DNA of 64,000 nucleotides. It comes from Acidovorax sp. NB1 (lineage in GTDB: Bacteria; Pseudomonadota; Gammaproteobacteria; Burkholderiales; Burkholderiaceae_C). Under the pieces are notes generated by a model. The model was not told the origin of the DNA. It did no database searches and was given only the letters and a program-made list of their open reading frames with translations. Location: the NCBI RefSeq assembly GCF_005405905.1, contig NZ_BJHU01000030.1:124001-188000 (forward strand), written 5' to 3'. This document shows positions 1 to 11,255 of this stretch, one piece after another. Position numbers and translations under genes: made by a program. Numbering within the stretch: the first letter of the stretch is position 1; every line of letters starts with the position of its first letter.

Positions 1-1
1 G

Positions 2-781
2 TCCACCGGCATCCACAAGGGCGACCGGGAATACCAGCAAGACCAGGTCGCCCTGATCTCCCACGACCGGCACAATGGCTGCGTGCTGGGCGTGATCGCC
101 GACGGCATGGGCGGCCGCAGCGGTGGCCGCAAGGCATCGGACCAGGTCATGATGACCGCGCGGCAGCTGTTCGAGCGCTACTCGCCCGACACCGACGATG
201 CGGTGTCCATGCTCAAGAACATGGTTGAAGAGGCCCACATCGTCATCCGGCTGACGGCCATTTCGGCGGAGCAGGAACCCCACAGCACGATTGCCGCTTT
301 CCTCATCAACCCCCGGGGCGACTGCCACTGGGTGCATGCAGGCGACTCGCGCATCTACCACTTCCAGGGCCCCCGCATGGTGTTCCGGACCAGCGACCAC
401 TCCTATGTCCAGGCGCTGGTGGACCGGGGCGAGCTGACCGAGGCCGAGGCCAACAACCACCCCCACTCGAACATCCTGGTGGGCTGCCTGGGCACCGAGA
501 GCGATCCGCCCATCACCACCCATGTGATTCCCCAGCTGCAACCGGGCGATGTGCTGCTGGCCTGCAGCGACGGGGTGTGGCACTACTTCTCGCCCACCGA
601 GTTGGCCTCGGTGGTGGACTCCTTGTCCCCCCGCGAAGCCACCGAATTCCTGATTGAAAAAGCGCGCTCTCGGGCCCGGGGCGGTGGCGATAACCTGTCG
701 CTGGTCATCGTGAAGATAGAGGCCCTGGTCGAAGAAAAGAAGATCGCACGCCTCATGCCGATCGACGCAGGCCGCGCCTAA
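2..781 (+). CDS. PP2C-family Ser/Thr protein phosphatase, 5'-truncated by the window edge
   Basis: Metal-dependent protein phosphatase, presumably cytosolic, removing phosphate from Ser/Thr residues. The reading frame is open from base 2, so the start codon lies before the window; 259 residues are visible. Conserved PP2C metal-binding motifs appear in order: GDREYQQDQV near the start, ADGMGG, HAGDSRIY, ACSDGVW and GDNLSLV near the end. The GTG at 83 lies downstream of the first motif and so is not the true start. It is a single-domain protein with no membrane segment. It converges on the next gene with a 142-bp gap in which I see no clear terminator. The substrate cannot be inferred. Confidence 0.9.
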   Translation, partial: STGIHKGDREYQQDQVALISHDRHNGCVLGVIADGMGGRSGGRKASDQVMMTARQLFERYSPDTDDAVSMLKNMVEEAHIVIRLTAISAEQEPHSTIAAFLINPRGDCHWVHAGDSRIYHFQGPRMVFRTSDHSYVQALVDRGELTEAEANNHPHSNILVGCLGTESDPPITTHVIPQLQPGDVLLACSDGVWHYFSPTELASVVDSLSPREATEFLIEKARSRARGGGDNLSLVIVKIEALVEEKKIARLMPIDAGRA

Positions 782-923
782 CCCAACGCTCTAAAGACCA
801 CTACGCACTGTTGTGAGGGCTGCACAGGCCACCGGGCAGCCAAGTTACCTACGGGGGAGATAGCCACCTCCATCATTCGACGGGCCAGCGGGCCGCCACT
901 GGTCCCGCATCCTTATCAGGCGC

Positions 924-1625
924 TCAACGCGCCGGGCTGGATGCAGCCCGCGTCGGTGCTGGCAGCGGTGCGGCAGGTGGGTGCCCCTTTGCTGCGGCAT
1001 CGGCCTGGGATTTCTCGACCCGCGCACGGCGCTCGTCCGCCGCCTTCAAGGTTTCCGCATGGCGGACACGCGCCTGGCTTGCGCGGTCTGCCTGAACGGC
1101 TGCTCGGGCAGCCTGCTCGCTGTCATGCTGCTGGGCCCGGTTGCGTTGCAACTGCGCGCGTTGCTCTGCATCGTGCTCCCGCTGTGCCTTGGTATTTGCG
1201 GGGTCTGCCGGGGTCTTGCGGACCGTGGCGTCTGTGCCCTGCCCTCTGGATGCCGGGGGCGGCACAGCCTTCTGCTTTTCCTCGATGGAACGCTGGCGCT
1301 CGGCTGCTTTCTCCCTGCGCTCGGCGTCATTCAACTCCACCTCTTGGGTGCGGAGCCGGTCGCCCGCTTCGCGTGCTTTGGTGCGAACGCCGCGCAGGCA
1401 ATCTTCCACCGCAAACTGTTTGTAGCAGGCGGCTTCATCTCTCTGGCGCGCGGCAGCCAGCGCCTCGCGTTCGTGGCGGATGCGGTCGTGCTCCGCCCTG
1501 CGGTGCGCAACCTCAGCGGTCAGTGTGCTGTCCGGCGTTCCATCGGTGGCCTGGGCCCAAACAGGGGCCACTGGCAGCACCAGCAAGGCGGTAAGCGCCG
1601 CTGCAAAACATCCACGCTGCATCAT
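924..1625 (-). CDS. Exported coiled-coil protein of unknown function
   Basis: A 233-residue protein opening with a signal peptide (MMQRGCFAAALTALLVLP, cleavage probable after VWAQA). The mature part is almost entirely charged and alanine-rich helix (long runs of R, E, A, Q), so a periplasmic coiled coil is likely. Two cysteines in the segment ACYKQFAVEDCLRG could form a disulfide; I recall a similar Cys-Phe-x-x-Cys segment in conserved Burkholderiales proteins. The start is ATG at 1625 because its ATGA overlaps the zapE stop codon, implying translational coupling. The frame is open further upstream, but that part shadows zapE. Function unknown. Confidence 0.75.
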   Translation of the reverse strand: MMQRGCFAAALTALLVLPVAPVWAQATDGTPDSTLTAEVAHRRAEHDRIRHEREALAAARQRDEAACYKQFAVEDCLRGVRTKAREAGDRLRTQEVELNDAERREKAAERQRSIEEKQKAVPPPASRGQGTDATVRKTPADPANTKAQREHDAEQRAQLQRNRAQQHDSEQAARAAVQADRASQARVRHAETLKAADERRARVEKSQADAAAKGHPPAAPLPAPTRAASSPAR

Positions 1626-2719
1626 GTGAGCCCCGTATCCACCATGCGGCGCTCCAGGTCCAGGAACTCCTTGGATTGCATTTCGTTGAGGCGCGACACC
1701 GTGCGCGGAAACTCGTGCGCCAGCGGCCCCTCGGTGTAGAGCTGCTCGGGCGGCACGGCGGCCGACAAGATGAGCTTGACGCGCCGGTCGTACAGCACAT
1801 CCACCAGCCAGGTAAAACGCCGCGCGGGCGATGCCATGCTCACGGGCATGTAGGGCACATCCGAGAGCAACACGGTGTGGAACTGTGTGGCTATCTCCAG
1901 GTAGTCGTTCTGCGAACGCGGACCGCCGCAGAGCGTCTTGAAGTCGAACCACACCACGCCACCCGCCTTGCGCCGCGCACGGATCTCGCGCTGCTCGATG
2001 TGCAGCACCGGGTCTTCATCGTGCACTTCGGCCAACTGGTCGAACGCCTGCCCCATCTCGGCATCGGCCTCGGGGCCCAGGGGCGTGTGGTACAGCTTCA
2101 CATGCTCCAGTGTGCGGCGGCGGTAGTCAGTGCCGTTGTCCACGTTCACCACTTCCAGCTTCTCGTTGAGCAGTGCAATGGCGGGCAGGATGCGGTCGCG
2201 GTGCAGGCCGCCGGGGTACAGATCGTCCGGCTTGAAATTGGAGGTGGTGACAAAACCCACGCCGTTATCGAACAGCGCTACCAGCAAACGGTGCAGGATC
2301 ATCGCGTCGGTGATGTCTGCCACGTGGAACTCATCGAAGCAGATGAGCTTGTAGCGCTTGGAGATGCGCTCACCCAGCACATCCAGCGGGTTCTGTGTGC
2401 CCTGCAGAGCCACCAGCTCGCGGTGCACCTCGCGCATGAACTCGTGGAAGTGCAGACGCACCTTGCGCTTCAGGGGCACGGCGTCAAAAAAGCACTCCAT
2501 CAGGAAACTTTTGCCCCGCCCCACCCCACCGTACATGTACACGCCGCGCGGGATTTCGGGCCGGTTGATCAGCTTCTTGAGTGCGTTGGAGCGCCGCGCC
2601 TTGTAGGCCGCCCACTCGTCAGCGCAGCGCTGCAACGCATCCACGGCCCGCAATTGGGCCGGGTCGCTTTGGTAGCCTTTGGCGGCCAGCTCGGCCAGGT
2701 AAGCCTGTTTGACTGTCAC
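1622..2719 (-). CDS. zapE: Cell division protein ZapE (AFG1-like ATPase)
   Basis: AFG1/LACE1-type P-loop ATPase of 365 residues, the usual length. In Enterobacteria ZapE associates with the Z ring and modulates FtsZ bundling. Walker A is GGVGRGKS (residues 64-71) and Walker B is LICFDEFHVAD (about 128-138). A VTTSNFKPDDLY segment fits the sensor region of this family. It lies 84 bp downstream of lpdA on the same strand, a neighbourhood I recall from other Burkholderiales, and may be co-transcribed with it. The stop codon overlaps the start of the next, exported protein. Confidence 0.92.
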   Translation of the reverse strand: MTVKQAYLAELAAKGYQSDPAQLRAVDALQRCADEWAAYKARRSNALKKLINRPEIPRGVYMYGGVGRGKSFLMECFFDAVPLKRKVRLHFHEFMREVHRELVALQGTQNPLDVLGERISKRYKLICFDEFHVADITDAMILHRLLVALFDNGVGFVTTSNFKPDDLYPGGLHRDRILPAIALLNEKLEVVNVDNGTDYRRRTLEHVKLYHTPLGPEADAEMGQAFDQLAEVHDEDPVLHIEQREIRARRKAGGVVWFDFKTLCGGPRSQNDYLEIATQFHTVLLSDVPYMPVSMASPARRFTWLVDVLYDRRVKLILSAAVPPEQLYTEGPLAHEFPRTVSRLNEMQSKEFLDLERRMVDTGLT

Positions 2720-2743
2720 GGGATGGGCACCCTTCTGATACTA

Positions 2744-2793
2744 TGAATTTGATAGCTACCAGCGCTTGACTAGCAGGCGCTGGAGCCCTTTTT
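2744..2793. repeat. Intergenic palindromic repeat of Comamonadaceae type
   Basis: GAATTTGATAGCTACC is followed by an inverted repeat CAGCGCTTG / CAGGCGCTG (2760-2768 and 2774-2782, one G-T pair, 5-base loop) and a T run. The T run is on the plus strand, opposite to the flanking genes, so it does not terminate lpdA. I know similar GATAGCT...GCGCTTG elements between genes of Acidovorax relatives. Related copies occur inside two prophage genes (36413 and 54981). Confidence 0.65.
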
Positions 2794-2803
2794 TATTCAA
2801 ACA

Positions 2804-4231
<1,428 letters not shown>

Positions 4232-4321
4232 GGGAAATCTCGTTCAGTCAGTTGGAGAAAGACCCACCGGCGGGCAGGACCAGAGGCCGGGCCACGCGGG
4301 TGGGTCAATGCGATCAGGGGA

Positions 4322-5596
4322 TCAGATGTCGAACAGCAGGCGCGATGGGTCTTCCAGCGCGTCCTTCATCGCCACCAGGCCCAGCACGGCTTCGCGGCCG
4401 TCGATGATGCGGTGGTCATAGGACATGGCCAGGTAGTTCATCGGGCGGATCACGATCTGGCCGTTCTCAACCACGGCGCGGTCCTTGGTGGCGTGCACGC
4501 CCAGGATGGCCGACTGGGGCGGGTTGATGATGGGGGTGGACATCATCGAGCCGAAGGTGCCGCCATTGGAGATGGAGAACGTGCCGCCGGTCATTTCTTC
4601 AATGCCCAGCTTGCCTTCAGCGGCCTTCTTGCCGAACTCGGCGATCTTCTTCTCGATGTCGGCAAAGCTCATCTGGTCTGCGTTGCGCAGGATGGGCACC
4701 ACCAGGCCACGGGGCGAGCCCACGGCGATACCGATGTCGAAGTAGCCGTGGTAGACGATGTCGTTGCCATCGACCGAGGCGTTCAGCACGGGGTACTTCT
4801 TCAAGGCGTGCACGGCAGCTTTCACGAAGAAGCTCATAAAGCCGATCTTCACGCCATGTTCCTTGGTGAAGGTGTCCTGGAACTTCTTGCGCATGTCCAT
4901 CACTGGCGCCATGTTCACTTCGTTGAACGTGGTCAGGATGGCGTTGGTCGATTGCGATTGCAGCAGACGCTCGGCCACGCGGGCGCGCAGACGGCTCATG
5001 GGCACGCGCTGCTCAGGACGATCGCCCAGGTCTTCCTTGGCGGCCGGGGCCGACACCTGAGGCAGTGCCTTGGTGGGCACGCCCGTGGGGATGGCGCTTG
5101 GAGCAGCCACAGCAGCCTTGGCTGCACCGCCAGCGACGGCGCCGAGCACGTCGCCCTTGGTCACGCGGCCATCCTTGCCGCTGCCAGCCACGGCAGATGC
5201 GGACAGGTTGTTCTCAGCCAGCAGTTTGGCAGCAGCGGGCATCGCCACGTCGCCCTTGGAGCCGCCAACAGCCGCTGGTGCGGGGGCAGGAGCCGACGCC
5301 GTGGCAGCAGCGGGTGCTGCAGCAGCGGCAGTAGGAGCGGCCGCACCGGCCTTGCCTTCGGTATCGATCTTGGCAATCAGTTGGTCGGCCACCACCGTGG
5401 CGCCGTCGCCCTGGATGATTTCTGCCAGCACGCCGGCCGACGGTGCGGGCACTTCGAGCACGACCTTGTCGGTTTCGATTTCGATCAGGATTTCGTCCAC
5501 GGCCACGGCTTCACCGGCCTTCTTCTTCCAGGTCAGCATGGTGGCTTCGGCCACGGATTCGGACAGCTGGGGGACTTTGACTTCTACGATAGCCAT
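4322..5596 (-). CDS. sucB: 2-oxoglutarate dehydrogenase E2, dihydrolipoyl succinyltransferase
   Basis: The 424-residue core of the TCA-cycle 2-oxoglutarate dehydrogenase complex, transferring succinyl from lipoyl to CoA. It has one N-terminal lipoyl domain with the lipoylated Lys44 ([11 protein letters not shown]), an Ala/Pro/Thr-rich linker (about 95-120), an E3/E1-binding domain ([14 protein letters not shown]... GRVTKGDVL), a second Ala-rich linker, and a C-terminal catalytic domain with His395 and Asp399 in DHRIIDG. It lies 52 bp downstream of the E1 gene and 90 bp upstream of E3, so the three are likely one operon. Confidence 0.95.
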   Translation of the reverse strand: MAIVEVKVPQLSESVAEATMLTWKKKAGEAVAVDEILIEIETDKVVLEVPAPSAGVLAEIIQGDGATVVADQLIAKIDTEGKAGAAAPTAAAAAPAAATASAPAPAPAAVGGSKGDVAMPAAAKLLAENNLSASAVAGSGKDGRVTKGDVLGAVAGGAAKAAVAAPSAIPTGVPTKALPQVSAPAAKEDLGDRPEQRVPMSRLRARVAERLLQSQSTNAILTTFNEVNMAPVMDMRKKFQDTFTKEHGVKIGFMSFFVKAAVHALKKYPVLNASVDGNDIVYHGYFDIGIAVGSPRGLVVPILRNADQMSFADIEKKIAEFGKKAAEGKLGIEEMTGGTFSISNGGTFGSMMSTPIINPPQSAILGVHATKDRAVVENGQIVIRPMNYLAMSYDHRIIDGREAVLGLVAMKDALEDPSRLLFDI

Positions 5597-5648
5597 TTTG
5601 AATTCTTTCAGTAGGGTTCTGTTCTGTGTTCGGTAGGGGGTGCTGGCC

Positions 5649-8528
5649 TTACTTGGTCAGGACAAAACCCTTGAGCTTGGCAAACGCGCCATCGACCAGC
5701 GCTTTTTGCTGTTCCTGGTGCAGGTGCGAGTAACCCACGGCAGGCGATGCCGAAGCGGCACGGCCGGAGTAGCCCAGCTTCTGACCGTCCAGCATGTTCT
5801 CGTGGATGTTGTGCTGGATGAAGAACCAGGCGCCCTGGTTCTGTGGCTCGTCCTGGCACCACACCACGTCGGTGGCGTTGGGGTACTTCTTGAGTTCTGC
5901 AGCAAACGCCTTGTGGGGGAAGGGGTAGAGCTGCTCCACGCGGATGATGGCCACGTCGTCGTCTTCACGCTCGGTGCGCTTCTTCACGAGGTCGTAGTAC
6001 ACCTTGCCCGAACAAGCGATCACGCGCTTGACCTTGGCTGCCTTCTTCACGATGGCGTCGTTCTGCTCAGGGATCACCGTCTGGAACGCACCCTTCGTGA
6101 ACTCGGACAGCGGCGATGTCGCATCCTTGTTACGCAGCAGCGACTTGGGCGTCATGATGATCAACGGCTTGCGCAGATCGCGCACCATCTGGCGGCGCAG
6201 CACGTGGAAGATCTGGCTGGCCGTGGTGGGCTGCACCACTTGCATGTTGGCATCGGCCGACAGCTGCATGAAGCGCTCCAGGCGTGCCGAGCTGTGCTCG
6301 GGGCCCTGGCCTTCGTAGCCGTGAGGCAGCATCAGCGTGATGCCGTTGACACGGCCCCACTTCACTTCACCCGAGGCGATGAACTGGTCGATCACGACCT
6401 GCGCGCCGTTGGCGAAATCGCCGAACTGGGCTTCCCAGATCACCAGCGTGTTGGGGTCGTTCGACGCATAGCCGTACTCGAAGCCCAGCACGGCTTCTTC
6501 GGACAGGATGGAGTCGATGACAACGAACGGAGCCTGGTTGTCAGCCACGTTCTGCAGCGGCGTGTAGGTGCCGATGTCCCACTTTTCGCGCTTCTGGTCA
6601 TGGATGACCGAGTGGCGGTGCGTGAACGTGCCACGGCCGCAGTCTTCGCCCGACAGGCGCACGGGGTAGCCGCTGGCCACCAGCGAAGCAAACGCCATGT
6701 GCTCGCCCATGCCCCAATCCACGGGGATCTCGCCACGGCCCATCGCAGCGCGGTCGTCGTACACCTTCTTGACCAGCTGGTGCGGCGTCACGCTTTCGGG
6801 GATGGTGGTGATCTTCTCGGCCAAGCGCTTCCATTCGGCCAGGGGGATGGCCGTGTCGCCAGCGTCCGTCCATTTCTTGCCCAGGAAGGGGCTCCAGTCC
6901 ACGGCGTACTTGCTCTTGAAGTTGGTCAGCACCGGATCGACCGTGTGCTTGCCCGCGTCCATGGCAGCGCGGTAGGCCTTGACCATGTCGTCGCCCAGCG
7001 ACTCGCCCAGGCCTTGCGCGGCCAGCTTGTCGGCATACAGCTTGCGCGTGCCAGGATGCTGGCCGATCTTCTTGTACATCAGCGGCTGCGTCAGGGCAGG
7101 CGTGTCCTGCTCGTTGTGGCCCAGCTTGCGGAAGCAGATGATGTCCACGACCACGTCCTTCTGGAATTCCATGCGGAACTCCAAGGCGAGCTGGGTGGCC
7201 AGCACCACGGCTTCAGGATCGTCGCCGTTGACGTGCAGCACGGGCGACTCGACCATCTTCACGATGTCGGTGCAATACAGCGTGGAGCGTGCGTCGCGCG
7301 GATCGGAGGTCGTGAAGCCGATCTGGTTGTTGATGATGATGTGCACCGTGCCGCCTGTGGAATAGCCACGGGTCTGGGCCAGCGCCAGGGTTTCCTGGTT
7401 CACGCCCTGGCCGGCAAAGGCCGCGTCGCCGTGCACCAGCACGGGCAGCACCTGCTTGCCCTGGGGGTCGGCACGGCGGTCCATGCGGGCGCGCACCGAG
7501 CCTTCGACCACGGGGTTCACAATTTCCAGGTGGGAGGGGTTGAACGCCAGCGACAGGTGGACCGGGCCGCCGGGGGTGGTCACATCCGAGCTGAAGCCCT
7601 GGTGGTACTTCACGTCGCCCGATGGCAGGTCTTCAGGGGCCGTGTGGTCGAATTCGGCGAACAGGTCCGCAGGCATCTTGCCCAGGGAGTTCACCAGCAC
7701 GTTCAGGCGGCCGCGGTGGGCCATGCCGATCACGATTTCCTGCACGCCCTTGGCGCCCGCAGACTGGATCAGCTCGTCCATCGCGGCGATGAAGCTTTCG
7801 CCCCCTTCAAGGGAGAAACGCTTCTGGCCAACGTACTTGGTGTGCAAGAAACGCTCAAGACCCTCGGCAGCCGTCAGGCGGTCGAGAATCTGCTTTTTCT
7901 TTTCCACGCCAAAGCTGGGCTTGCTGCGGATTTTTTCGAGTTTTTCCTGCCACCAGCGCTTCTGATTCTGGTCGGTGGCATACATGTACTCGGCACCGAT
8001 GGAGCCGCAATACGTTTCGCGCAGGGCATTGATCAGCTCGCGCAGCGGCATCGACTCCTTGCCGAAGAACGTGTTGCTGGTGTTGAACACCACTTCCTGA
8101 TCAGAATCGCTGAAGCCGTAGAAAGACGGTTCAAGTTCGGGAATCGCGGGCCGCTCGGTGCGCTTGAGCGGATCCAGGTCGGCCCAGCGTTGGCCCACAT
8201 TGCGGTAAGCGGCGATCAACTGCTGAACTGCGGTGCGCTTGCGGCCCAGCTCAGAGTCCGCGCCAGTGGCAACAACAACCTTGGTGCCGCCCTGCTTCGC
8301 GCGCTCTGCAAAGGCATTGATGACGGGCAGGTGGGGGACGTCCTTGGCGTTGCTGCCGTCCACTGCGGGCACATGCTGAAGCGCATCAAAGTACTCGCGC
8401 CAGTTGTCTGGCACGCTACCTGGGTTGGCGAGGTAGTTTTCGTACATCTCTTCGACATAGGGCGCATTGCCGCCGAAGAGGTAGGTGTTGCCTTGGTAGG
8501 CTTGATAGACGGATGTCGTATCGCTCAT
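5649..8528 (-). CDS. sucA: 2-oxoglutarate dehydrogenase E1 component
   Basis: Thiamine-diphosphate-dependent E1 of 959 residues that decarboxylates 2-oxoglutarate and succinylates the lipoyl group of SucB. It has the usual N-terminal E2-binding segment ([17 protein letters not shown]), the family sequence [13 protein letters not shown], the ThDP-binding stretch [15 protein letters not shown], and a C-terminal transketolase-like half with [19 protein letters not shown]. The ATG at 8528 is preceded by a GGAGG sequence about 11 bases upstream. It is the first gene of the leftward odh operon and is divergent from the transporter gene at 8768. Confidence 0.96.
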   Translation of the reverse strand: MSDTTSVYQAYQGNTYLFGGNAPYVEEMYENYLANPGSVPDNWREYFDALQHVPAVDGSNAKDVPHLPVINAFAERAKQGGTKVVVATGADSELGRKRTAVQQLIAAYRNVGQRWADLDPLKRTERPAIPELEPSFYGFSDSDQEVVFNTSNTFFGKESMPLRELINALRETYCGSIGAEYMYATDQNQKRWWQEKLEKIRSKPSFGVEKKKQILDRLTAAEGLERFLHTKYVGQKRFSLEGGESFIAAMDELIQSAGAKGVQEIVIGMAHRGRLNVLVNSLGKMPADLFAEFDHTAPEDLPSGDVKYHQGFSSDVTTPGGPVHLSLAFNPSHLEIVNPVVEGSVRARMDRRADPQGKQVLPVLVHGDAAFAGQGVNQETLALAQTRGYSTGGTVHIIINNQIGFTTSDPRDARSTLYCTDIVKMVESPVLHVNGDDPEAVVLATQLALEFRMEFQKDVVVDIICFRKLGHNEQDTPALTQPLMYKKIGQHPGTRKLYADKLAAQGLGESLGDDMVKAYRAAMDAGKHTVDPVLTNFKSKYAVDWSPFLGKKWTDAGDTAIPLAEWKRLAEKITTIPESVTPHQLVKKVYDDRAAMGRGEIPVDWGMGEHMAFASLVASGYPVRLSGEDCGRGTFTHRHSVIHDQKREKWDIGTYTPLQNVADNQAPFVVIDSILSEEAVLGFEYGYASNDPNTLVIWEAQFGDFANGAQVVIDQFIASGEVKWGRVNGITLMLPHGYEGQGPEHSSARLERFMQLSADANMQVVQPTTASQIFHVLRRQMVRDLRKPLIIMTPKSLLRNKDATSPLSEFTKGAFQTVIPEQNDAIVKKAAKVKRVIACSGKVYYDLVKKRTEREDDDVAIIRVEQLYPFPHKAFAAELKKYPNATDVVWCQDEPQNQGAWFFIQHNIHENMLDGQKLGYSGRAASASPAVGYSHLHQEQQKALVDGAFAKLKGFVLTK

Positions 8529-8767
8529 ATTCCGCTGACCTCCGCTTTCCTTGGGAAAGCATTAGCTGGTTGAGAAACCTTCCGCGACACGGCTGAACCG
8601 ATTGGCGGATGCGACTGTGGCTGGGGAAGGGCCTTGGTACGGGCGGTATTGTGCCACCGAACAGGCAATCGCCCAACCAAGGGGGCATGCGCATCTCTGC
8701 AGGCATGGGCAAGTTGACGCTTTCGGGCCTCGCGTACATTCCGGGTATCCCATTGCTTCGAAGCGAC

Positions 8768-9835
8768 ATGACGACACCCAACCACCTCCAAGACAAAGCC
8801 TTCCTGCTGCTGCTGATTGCTGTGACCATCGCCTTCGGGGCCATCCTCTGGCAGTTTCACGGCGCCGTCTTTTGGGGCGTCATTCTGGCCATCCTGTTTG
8901 CCCCACTGCACCGCAAGCTGCTCAAGCGCATGCCCAAGCGCCCTACCCTGGCGGCTTTGTGCACACTGGGGCTGTGTCTGGTGATCGTGATCCTGCCGAT
9001 GACGGCCATCACCGTGTCGCTGGTCCAGGAAGCCAGCGTCATCTACGAGCGGGTACGCTCAGGCCAGCTCAATTTCGGGCTGTATCTGCAGCAAGTGATT
9101 GCAGCCCTGCCTGCATGGGCCGCTAATCTGCTGGACCGGTTGAATCTCACCAGCATCGGGGAGTTGCAGCAAAAGCTCTCCTCCGTCGCCGTCCAGGCCA
9201 GCCAATTCGTGGCGACGCAAGCGCTGAGCATTGGCCAGAACACCCTGGAATTCCTCGTTGGCTTCGGCATCATGCTGTATCTCCTGTTTTTCCTGCTGCG
9301 TGATGGCGCGAGCCTGGCGCAGCGAATTGGCCAGGCCACGCCACTGGACGACGCCCACAAACGGCAACTGGTCAGCAAATTCACCACGGTGATCCGCGCC
9401 ACGGTCAAGGGCAACATTGTGGTGGCCGCCTCCCAAGGCGCGCTGGGCGGCCTGATCTTCTGGGCACTGGGCATTCAGGGCCCCGTCCTCTGGGGCGTGC
9501 TGATGGCATTCCTGTCGCTGCTGCCCGCCGTGGGCGCAGGCCTGATCTGGGTGCCCGTCGCCATCTACTTCCTGGCGACCGGAGCCGTGTGGCAAGGCGC
9601 CGTGTTGACCGCTTTTGGCATCGGCGTGATTGGACTGGTGGACAACATCCTGCGCCCCATCCTGGTCGGCAAGGACACCAAGATGCCCGACTACATCGTG
9701 CTTATCTCCACCCTGGGAGGCATGGGACTTTTCGGCCTGACAGGTTTTGTGATCGGCCCCGTCATCGCTGCGCTGTTCATGGCCAGCTGGGACCTTTTTG
9801 CCCCGAGCCACACCGACTCCACGAGCAGCCCGTAA
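8768..9835 (+). CDS. AI-2E family transporter (YdiK/PerM type membrane protein)
   Basis: Inner-membrane protein of 355 residues with the AI-2E/PerM layout: paired N-terminal hydrophobic helices (FLLLLIAVTIAFGAILW and the following VILAILFAPL), a soluble middle with amphipathic helices, and a C-terminal block of helices including GLIFWALGIQGPVLWG and GLVDNILRPILVG, the most typical family segment. Members export varied small solutes; the substrate here is unknown. I chose ATG 8768 (MTTPNHLQ) over an in-frame start at 8609 because the extra 53 residues fall in the promoter region shared with sucA and resemble no membrane protein. Confidence 0.88.
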   Translation: MTTPNHLQDKAFLLLLIAVTIAFGAILWQFHGAVFWGVILAILFAPLHRKLLKRMPKRPTLAALCTLGLCLVIVILPMTAITVSLVQEASVIYERVRSGQLNFGLYLQQVIAALPAWAANLLDRLNLTSIGELQQKLSSVAVQASQFVATQALSIGQNTLEFLVGFGIMLYLLFFLLRDGASLAQRIGQATPLDDAHKRQLVSKFTTVIRATVKGNIVVAASQGALGGLIFWALGIQGPVLWGVLMAFLSLLPAVGAGLIWVPVAIYFLATGAVWQGAVLTAFGIGVIGLVDNILRPILVGKDTKMPDYIVLISTLGGMGLFGLTGFVIGPVIAALFMASWDLFAPSHTDSTSSP

Positions 9836-9887
9836 CGCAAAACGCTGCCACCTTCGGCGGCGCTTGCAATCAGTCCAGCCGAAAAAA

Positions 9888-9913
9888 CAAAGGCCTCCGC
9901 AGGGAGGCCTTTG
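9888..9913. terminator. Bidirectional intrinsic terminator after the transporter gene
   Basis: Perfect 11-bp stem CAAAGGCCTCC / GGAGGCCTTTG with a 4-base loop, an A run on its left and T's on its right. It lies 52 bp past the stop of the transporter and would also stop leftward transcription coming from the prophage. Confidence 0.8.
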
Positions 9914-9946
9914 AAATTGCACACCTTAAAGCGTGCAATGAATTGG

Positions 9947-9992
9947 TGGTAGGACGTACTGGATTCGAACCAGTGACCAACGGATTAAAAGG
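9947..9992 (-). tRNA. 3' half of tRNA-Lys(UUU), remnant at the prophage attachment site
   Basis: Read on the minus strand, this contains the anticodon loop CTTTTAATC (anticodon UUU), a T arm with stem ACTGG/CCAGT around TTCGAAT, and an acceptor 3' strand ending in CCA. No 5' half able to pair with the acceptor ACGTCCT follows upstream. This is what remains of a tRNA gene when a phage recombines into its 3' part and the intact gene is rebuilt at the other end. I call it the left attachment core. Confidence 0.75.
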
Positions 9993-10053
9993 CCGAATTT
10001 TTTATTGCAAATCAATGTGTTGCGAGCGCGCTACCATTTGAGCTACCCAGCCG
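9993..10053 (-). other. tRNA 5'-half-like sequence on the phage side of the attachment core
   Basis: Read on the minus strand this begins GGCTGGGTAGCTCAAATGG, which has the form of a tRNA acceptor strand, TA linker and D arm (GCTC...GGTAGCGC), then runs into an AT-rich stretch before the tRNA-Lys 3' half. GGCTGGG does not pair with the downstream ACGTCCT, and the whole is about 30 bases too long, so it is not a working tRNA with its neighbour. It may be part of the phage attachment site mimicking a tRNA. Confidence 0.45.
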
Positions 10054-10062
10054 CAATAGAAC

Positions 10063-10368
10063 TCACGGGCGCCTGCTGTCCGGCGGTAGCTGTATTGTGC
10101 CAACGCCGCCCGGCGCCCTCGGCGCCAGCCAGTGAACCCACAACCCCATAGCCCAGCCCATGGCACTCACCACAGCCACAACAATGATCCCCCAATGTGG
10201 GCTGTCCTTTAGCGCCAGATACCAAAACGGCTGACTGGCCATGCCGATGACGCTGGCCCACCGACGAAACTGCAGGCTTCGCGCCTGGGACAGCCAGATC
10301 GCCGCCGGGCCCGTGGTGGCGATCACCGCCTGAACAACTTGATCTGAAAGCATCCCGGGATTTTGCAT
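10063..10368 (-). CDS. Small membrane protein of unknown function
   Basis: A 101-residue protein at the left end of the prophage, beside the attachment site. It has a hydrophobic segment around residues 54-74 (WGIIVVAVVSAMGWAMGL) and a weaker one before it, and a Pro/Arg-rich tail. I recognise no family. The start is uncertain: ATG 10368 lies inside a palindrome (10361-10382), with TTG 10380 and ATG 10353 as alternatives, none with a strong ribosome site. As the gene nearest the attachment site it is likely an accessory gene rather than a virion gene. Confidence 0.55.
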   Translation of the reverse strand: MQNPGMLSDQVVQAVIATTGPAAIWLSQARSLQFRRWASVIGMASQPFWYLALKDSPHWGIIVVAVVSAMGWAMGLWVHWLAPRAPGGVGTIQLPPDSRRP

Positions 10369-10382
10369 CACTGGATGCAAAA
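10361..10382. repeat. Perfect inverted repeat over the start of the terminal membrane protein gene
   Basis: TTTTGCATC and GATGCAAAA flank a 4-base spacer. It covers possible start codons of the minus gene and lies about 50 bp before the divergent plus gene at 10434. It could be an operator for both or an RNA hairpin; nothing identifies a binding protein. Confidence 0.55.
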
Positions 10383-10433
10383 ACAGTGCCGCGCCAAGCC
10401 ATCAGCCGCTGCGGCGTAGGCAAAATCGGACGC

Positions 10434-10754
10434 ATGGCAGCCCAAAACATCGTTGACCTCCCCCCTCACAACCCCGACATGGCAGTGATCCGTCGCCGGG
10501 TGACGAACGCATTCCGCGTGCACTGGAAGACGCATCCAGGGACCACCGTGCAGAAACTGGTTCTGACCCAGAAGCAGGCCTATGACCTCGAACTGGCCCA
10601 GCGCTACGGTGGCTCCTCGCTGCCCGGCTTCAAGCTCACGAAAGGCAAGTTCTTTGACCGCCCAGTTGAGGTGTCGGCAACGACGGCCGGCGTGCTGGTG
10701 GCCCATGACGGCACGGAAATGCTGCTGGCTGACTACGACACTATGCCAGCCTGA
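10434..10754 (+). CDS. Conserved-looking small protein of unknown function
   Basis: A 106-residue soluble protein with a basic centre (RRRVTNAFRVHWKTHP) and an acidic end (HDGTEMLLADYDTMPA). It is transcribed toward the attachment-site-distal side, opposite to the late genes. Its last 22 bases overlap the end of the convergent HNH gene. ATG 10434 is chosen over the in-frame start at 10386 because GGA lies 7 bases upstream and the extra residues look random. Its orientation and position suggest an accessory gene with its own promoter. No family recognised. Confidence 0.6.
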   Translation: MAAQNIVDLPPHNPDMAVIRRRVTNAFRVHWKTHPGTTVQKLVLTQKQAYDLELAQRYGGSSLPGFKLTKGKFFDRPVEVSATTAGVLVAHDGTEMLLADYDTMPA

Positions 10755-11110
10755 TCGGCCTTCTGCAGGTGCTTGATTGCGGGGTGCCACTTGCCCGCTG
10801 CGATCCTGGCCTGCACGCGATTGCGGTACTGCACTGGCGAAGGAGCTGCACGCGGGCGCCCTTTGTGCCTCATGGAGTTGCAGTGAAAGCACGCTGCAGC
10901 GATGTTTGCCGCAGTGTCCCGGCCGCCATCCTGGCGAGCTTCCAGGTGCTCTGCGGTCGCCCGCAGAAGACGGGCCAGGGCCACGGTGAGGTGGTACCGC
11001 TCCACAAACTCGGCTTCGCCATCACCGTCCCACATGGGAAGCTGGCAGTAGAAGCAACGGCAGTTTTGAGCTTGGAATGCCTTGCGGCGAAGTGAGGCCA
11101 GTTTCTTCAT
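10733..11110 (-). CDS. HNH-type endonuclease-like protein
   Basis: A 125-residue protein with a compact zinc-binding layout: CFYCQLPMW (residues 19-27) near the start and ACFHCNSMRHKG near residue 93, with TAEHLEARQDGG between, where the His would be the first catalytic residue of an HNH fold. The length suits a stand-alone phage HNH protein. The role is unclear; it is far from the terminase, so packaging assistance is less likely than a selfish or accessory role. Convergent with and overlapping the 10434 gene. Confidence 0.7.
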   Translation of the reverse strand: MKKLASLRRKAFQAQNCRCFYCQLPMWDGDGEAEFVERYHLTVALARLLRATAEHLEARQDGGRDTAANIAAACFHCNSMRHKGRPRAAPSPVQYRNRVQARIAAGKWHPAIKHLQKADQAGIVS

Positions 11111-11255
11111 GGCAGGAACAGACTTGGTTGAACAAGCTATTCCCGCCGGTGCATCCGCCTCGGTCGCGGGCGCCGGGCATCAGCTTTAAACCGGCTATGC
11201 AGAGCCATCCAGCTTCTGCGGTCGGGGTCGCGGACCCGAACGACCAAATTCTAAC

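Noticed and set aside
2760..2793. Hairpin with T run between zapE and lpdA as a terminator for lpdA
   Set aside because: The T run follows the stem on the plus strand, while both genes are on the minus strand; it fits the family-specific repeat better.
9947..10053. An intact tRNA gene at the attachment site
   Set aside because: The 5' and 3' acceptor strands do not pair and the span is about 30 bases too long.
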